This document shows, piece after piece, positions 21,761 through 24,083 of a stretch of 24,083 nt of DNA (positions are counted from its first letter, which is position 1; every line of letters starts with the position of its first letter). Location: contig CAJATB010000286.1 in assembly GCA_903944755.1 (NCBI GenBank), positions 1 to 24,083 of the forward strand, in the 5' to 3' direction. The position numbers were made by a program, and so were the translations under genes. This DNA comes from an uncultured Bacteroidota bacterium (GTDB lineage Bacteria > Bacteroidota > Bacteroidia > Chitinophagales > Chitinophagaceae). Under the pieces are notes generated by a model. That model was given only the letters and a program-made list of their open reading frames with translations. It did not search any database and was not told where the DNA came from.

Positions 21761-23344
21761 TTAAAGCTTAATGACAGATTTAATATATTGTTCTATCCCA
21801 TGCTGCATCCGAATATAATATACACCAGGTGCCAAGCTATTATCATATAAACTATAACTATTATTTCCTTCATAATTAAACATACCATCTACTAGTACTC
21901 TAATTACTGTACCCGAATTATTTAATAATTGTAATAAGGTATGACCAACATTTACTTTAAATTCAATTTGGGTGCTTGTTTTAAATGGATTTGGATAACA
22001 ATTAATCATACTACCAGGCTTACCCGATGCTGGTGTTTCTATTCCAACAACGCTACAAGCGCTTGCATTAATGATTGGCAATATTGGAAATTGCTTATAC
22101 ATTACTTGTAAAGCATCTGTTTCTGAAACACAAAACCAATTTTGAATTATAGAATTATAAATACTTCTAAAATCATACTGGTAGGGAATATTATCATTAA
22201 CAGTGGCATTTAAAGGTAAATTTGGATTTGTTCCAAATACACCCCCTCTTAAATTTTTTCCAAATAAGAATAGTGGTGCTGCTGCGCCATGATCGGTACC
22301 TCCACTTGCATTTGATTTAACACGCCTTCCAAATTCAGAGAAAGTCATCCCCAATACCCGGTCTTCCACTTCTAGCCCTTTTAAATCATCTTGAAATGAT
22401 TTAATTGCCTCTGAAAGTCCGCTTAATAAATTAGCATGTGTGCCTTTAATGGTATCCCCAGCTTGAACCTGATTCGAATGGGTATCAAACCCACCTGTTG
22501 ACACTAAATATATTTTCGTACCCAAGCCTCCTTTAATTAGCCTTGCAACAATTTTAAGTTGTGAGGCTAGTGAATTATTAGCGGGATAAGTTCCTTGCTG
22601 TGTAATACTATCAGAAACCTGTTTTAACCTAGTTGCATATTTATTCGTTTGCTTAGCAATAGTCCTGATAAAATTTAATTCATACCCCCCATTCGTATTG
22701 GGTACAAATTCGTCAACCCCATCCAATAAATTGTAAGTTGAACTAGGATTTGAAATACTTAATCCCATATTTACTACTGGGCCTTGACAAGTAAGGGAAG
22801 TTATAGAACCAATCTGTATAGCTAGCGGGTCGGGGGTTTGCGCGTTAGGATAATCATCTGGATAATTCGGGTAGTTAAAATCTAAATACCTACCCGCCCA
22901 CCCTGTGTTTAAATATTGATCACTGTCCGAAGCTGACATCCAAATATCAGTTGCTCTAAAGTGGGAGTAATTAGGCTCAGGATAGCCAACCGACTGTATA
23001 ATGCTCAATTTCCCGTCATTAAATAAATTTTGCATCCCTGTCATGGAAGGATGCAACCCAGTAGCATCAAAATTATTTAATTTCAAAATACTAGTTTCAG
23101 GAATGGCAATATTCGTTCTAGCATTATAATAGTTACTATAAACACTTTTAGGAATTACTGTATTCAACCCGTCGTTCCCTCCGCTTAATTGTATAATTAC
23201 TAATACCTTATCGTTATTAACGTTTGCTAAAACTTGCGGGTTTAAAATAGGATGATTGTTGTCAAAAATATGAATTGGGTTACCACTAATAATAGTAGGT
23301 GTAATTAAAGCAACTGAGGTTTTTAAAAAATTTCTCCTTTTCAT
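21761..23344 (-). CDS. DUF1501 protein with T9SS sorting domain
   Basis: A 527-residue exported protein of the DUF1501 family (sulfatase/alkaline-phosphatase-like fold). The N-terminus MKRRNFLKTSVALITPTIISG fits a twin-arginine signal (RRNFLK). The DUF1501 body has IQLSGGNDGLNTVIP, YSHFRATDIWMSA, TGGFDTHSNQ, MTFSEFGRRVKSNASGGTDHG and FGKNLRGGVFG. From about residue 447 to the end is a type IX secretion (Por secretion system) sorting domain: CYPNPFKTSTQIEF, a beta-rich stretch, then LAPGVYYIRM and IKSVIKL. It therefore likely ends outside or on the outer membrane. It lies one base after the DUF1800 stop codon, the usual DUF1800-DUF1501 operon. The enzymatic activity is unknown. Confidence 0.93.
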   Translation of the reverse strand: MKRRNFLKTSVALITPTIISGNPIHIFDNNHPILNPQVLANVNNDKVLVIIQLSGGNDGLNTVIPKSVYSNYYNARTNIAIPETSILKLNNFDATGLHPSMTGMQNLFNDGKLSIIQSVGYPEPNYSHFRATDIWMSASDSDQYLNTGWAGRYLDFNYPNYPDDYPNAQTPDPLAIQIGSITSLTCQGPVVNMGLSISNPSSTYNLLDGVDEFVPNTNGGYELNFIRTIAKQTNKYATRLKQVSDSITQQGTYPANNSLASQLKIVARLIKGGLGTKIYLVSTGGFDTHSNQVQAGDTIKGTHANLLSGLSEAIKSFQDDLKGLEVEDRVLGMTFSEFGRRVKSNASGGTDHGAAAPLFLFGKNLRGGVFGTNPNLPLNATVNDNIPYQYDFRSIYNSIIQNWFCVSETDALQVMYKQFPILPIINASACSVVGIETPASGKPGSMINCYPNPFKTSTQIEFKVNVGHTLLQLLNNSGTVIRVLVDGMFNYEGNNSYSLYDNSLAPGVYYIRMQHGIEQYIKSVIKL

Positions 23345-23345
23345 A

Positions 23346-24083
23346 TTATGCTAATTGATACTCTGGTAAATTCATAATATATTTTATCATTGCCTTTAAA
23401 CGAATATTAACCAAATTAAAATTATTTGTTGTTGGGCTCGCTATATAGCCATCCCACGCATCTGACCAATACCTATCCGAATCTTGTCCACTTAATAAAA
23501 TTTGTTTTTTAAGGTTGGTTTTCGCTACCGAAGAAACATCAGTGGATAGTAAATGGTTAAATAAGGAGTCAGTTAGCACATTTGGATCTCTTGGATTAAT
23601 GCATATTTCTTTTACAAATTGAATGGTATTAAGCACAATTTTTTTTCCATTACGCGTATACCCAGTCTCAATCATTAAATCTGTAAACTTATTTCGTTTG
23701 GGTAAAGTATCCGCATTTATCCATAATTCGCTAAAATTGGGAACTTGATAATAAGCAGGCCATCCTGATACGTTAGGAGGATCGCCAATGTCTTGGCCTG
23801 CATTTATTAATTGAGTAACTATATTATTGTAATGAAAATAAGTATCGGTAGTATCGGTGATCGGATCAGGAAAAACAATGCTTGTTTCTCTTAAAAAGCC
23901 AACAATATGGTCAACAGGACTTTTTATTTGACAGCCAATATATAAATTATCATAAAAATGTTCACTTTCTAATAAAACTTTTAACACAGGTTTTATTTCA
24001 AAATTGTTCTGAATGAAAAGCAGCGACAATGGTTCAATTATATTTTTTTCAACTGTTGCATCTATGTAATAATACACAAACCA
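23346..24083 (-). CDS. DUF1800 protein, C-terminal part (runs off window)
   Basis: The frame is open to the right edge of the window, so this is the 3' part of a larger gene; the GTG at 24077 is not a true start. About 245 residues are visible. PPNVSGWPAYYQVPNFSELWINADTLPKR has the N(V/I)xGWP motif of DUF1800, and the C-terminal LRLKAMIKYIMNLPEYQLA-like end (here IRLKAMIKYIMNLPEYQLA) is typical. DUF1800 proteins are exported, of unknown function, and usually paired with DUF1501, as here. It ends in TAA one base before the DUF1501 ATG. Confidence 0.9.
   Translation of the reverse strand, partial: WFVYYYIDATVEKNIIEPLSLLFIQNNFEIKPVLKVLLESEHFYDNLYIGCQIKSPVDHIVGFLRETSIVFPDPITDTTDTYFHYNNIVTQLINAGQDIGDPPNVSGWPAYYQVPNFSELWINADTLPKRNKFTDLMIETGYTRNGKKIVLNTIQFVKEICINPRDPNVLTDSLFNHLLSTDVSSVAKTNLKKQILLSGQDSDRYWSDAWDGYIASPTTNNFNLVNIRLKAMIKYIMNLPEYQLA

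Overview
The window is about 24 kb of low-GC chromosomal DNA from a member of the Bacteroidota, most likely near the Chitinophagaceae (family level is inference). The evidence for the phylum is: a type IX secretion sorting domain on a DUF1501 protein next to a DUF1800 gene; several Bacteroidota-type promoter elements (-33 TTTG, -7 TAnnTTTG); almost no Shine-Dalgarno sequences before start codons; and a surE / small membrane protein / lpxB gene string. No rRNA, tRNA, CRISPR array, insertion sequence or phage gene was seen.

Layout. Positions 1-201 hold two copies of a GC-rich 55-bp repeat, each inside its own inverted repeat. Next, on the minus strand, come aspartate kinase (lysC), a malate/lactate-type dehydrogenase and ssb, with a UUCG-loop terminator after ssb. 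mnmA reads divergently from ssb and converges on an RsmB-like RNA methyltransferase gene. The minus-strand sucA-sucB operon (2-oxoglutarate dehydrogenase E1 and E2) follows. Then plus-strand rpsT and guaA; guaA carries an in-frame TGA about four fifths of the way along. Past guaA are a perfect 24-bp palindrome, a doubtful 29-codon ORF with a G7 run, and a minus-strand XRE-S24 (LexA-like) regulator with a clear operator array in its promoter. Divergent from it runs surE / small membrane protein / lpxB.

An unlabelled 58-aa membrane protein gene faces lpxB. It is followed by a two-gene plus-strand cassette: a lipoprotein with a cysteine-rich, glycine-rich C-terminus, and a small membrane protein. 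This is the most accessory-looking part of the window. Next are metX (minus) and, divergently, an OsmC-like gene and metZ, which form a homocysteine-synthesis neighbourhood. An NHS-family MFS transporter and a Gfo/Idh/MocA oxidoreductase follow, each closed by a strong terminator. The window ends in the minus-strand DUF1800-DUF1501 pair; the DUF1800 gene runs off the edge.

Most of the window is housekeeping. The points worth a second look are the interrupted guaA together with the absence of TGA as a stop in 23 genes, the repeat pair with independently complementary arms, the lipoprotein/membrane-protein cassette, the autoregulatory operator array, and an export signal combination (twin-arginine-like N-terminus plus T9SS tail) on the DUF1501 protein.
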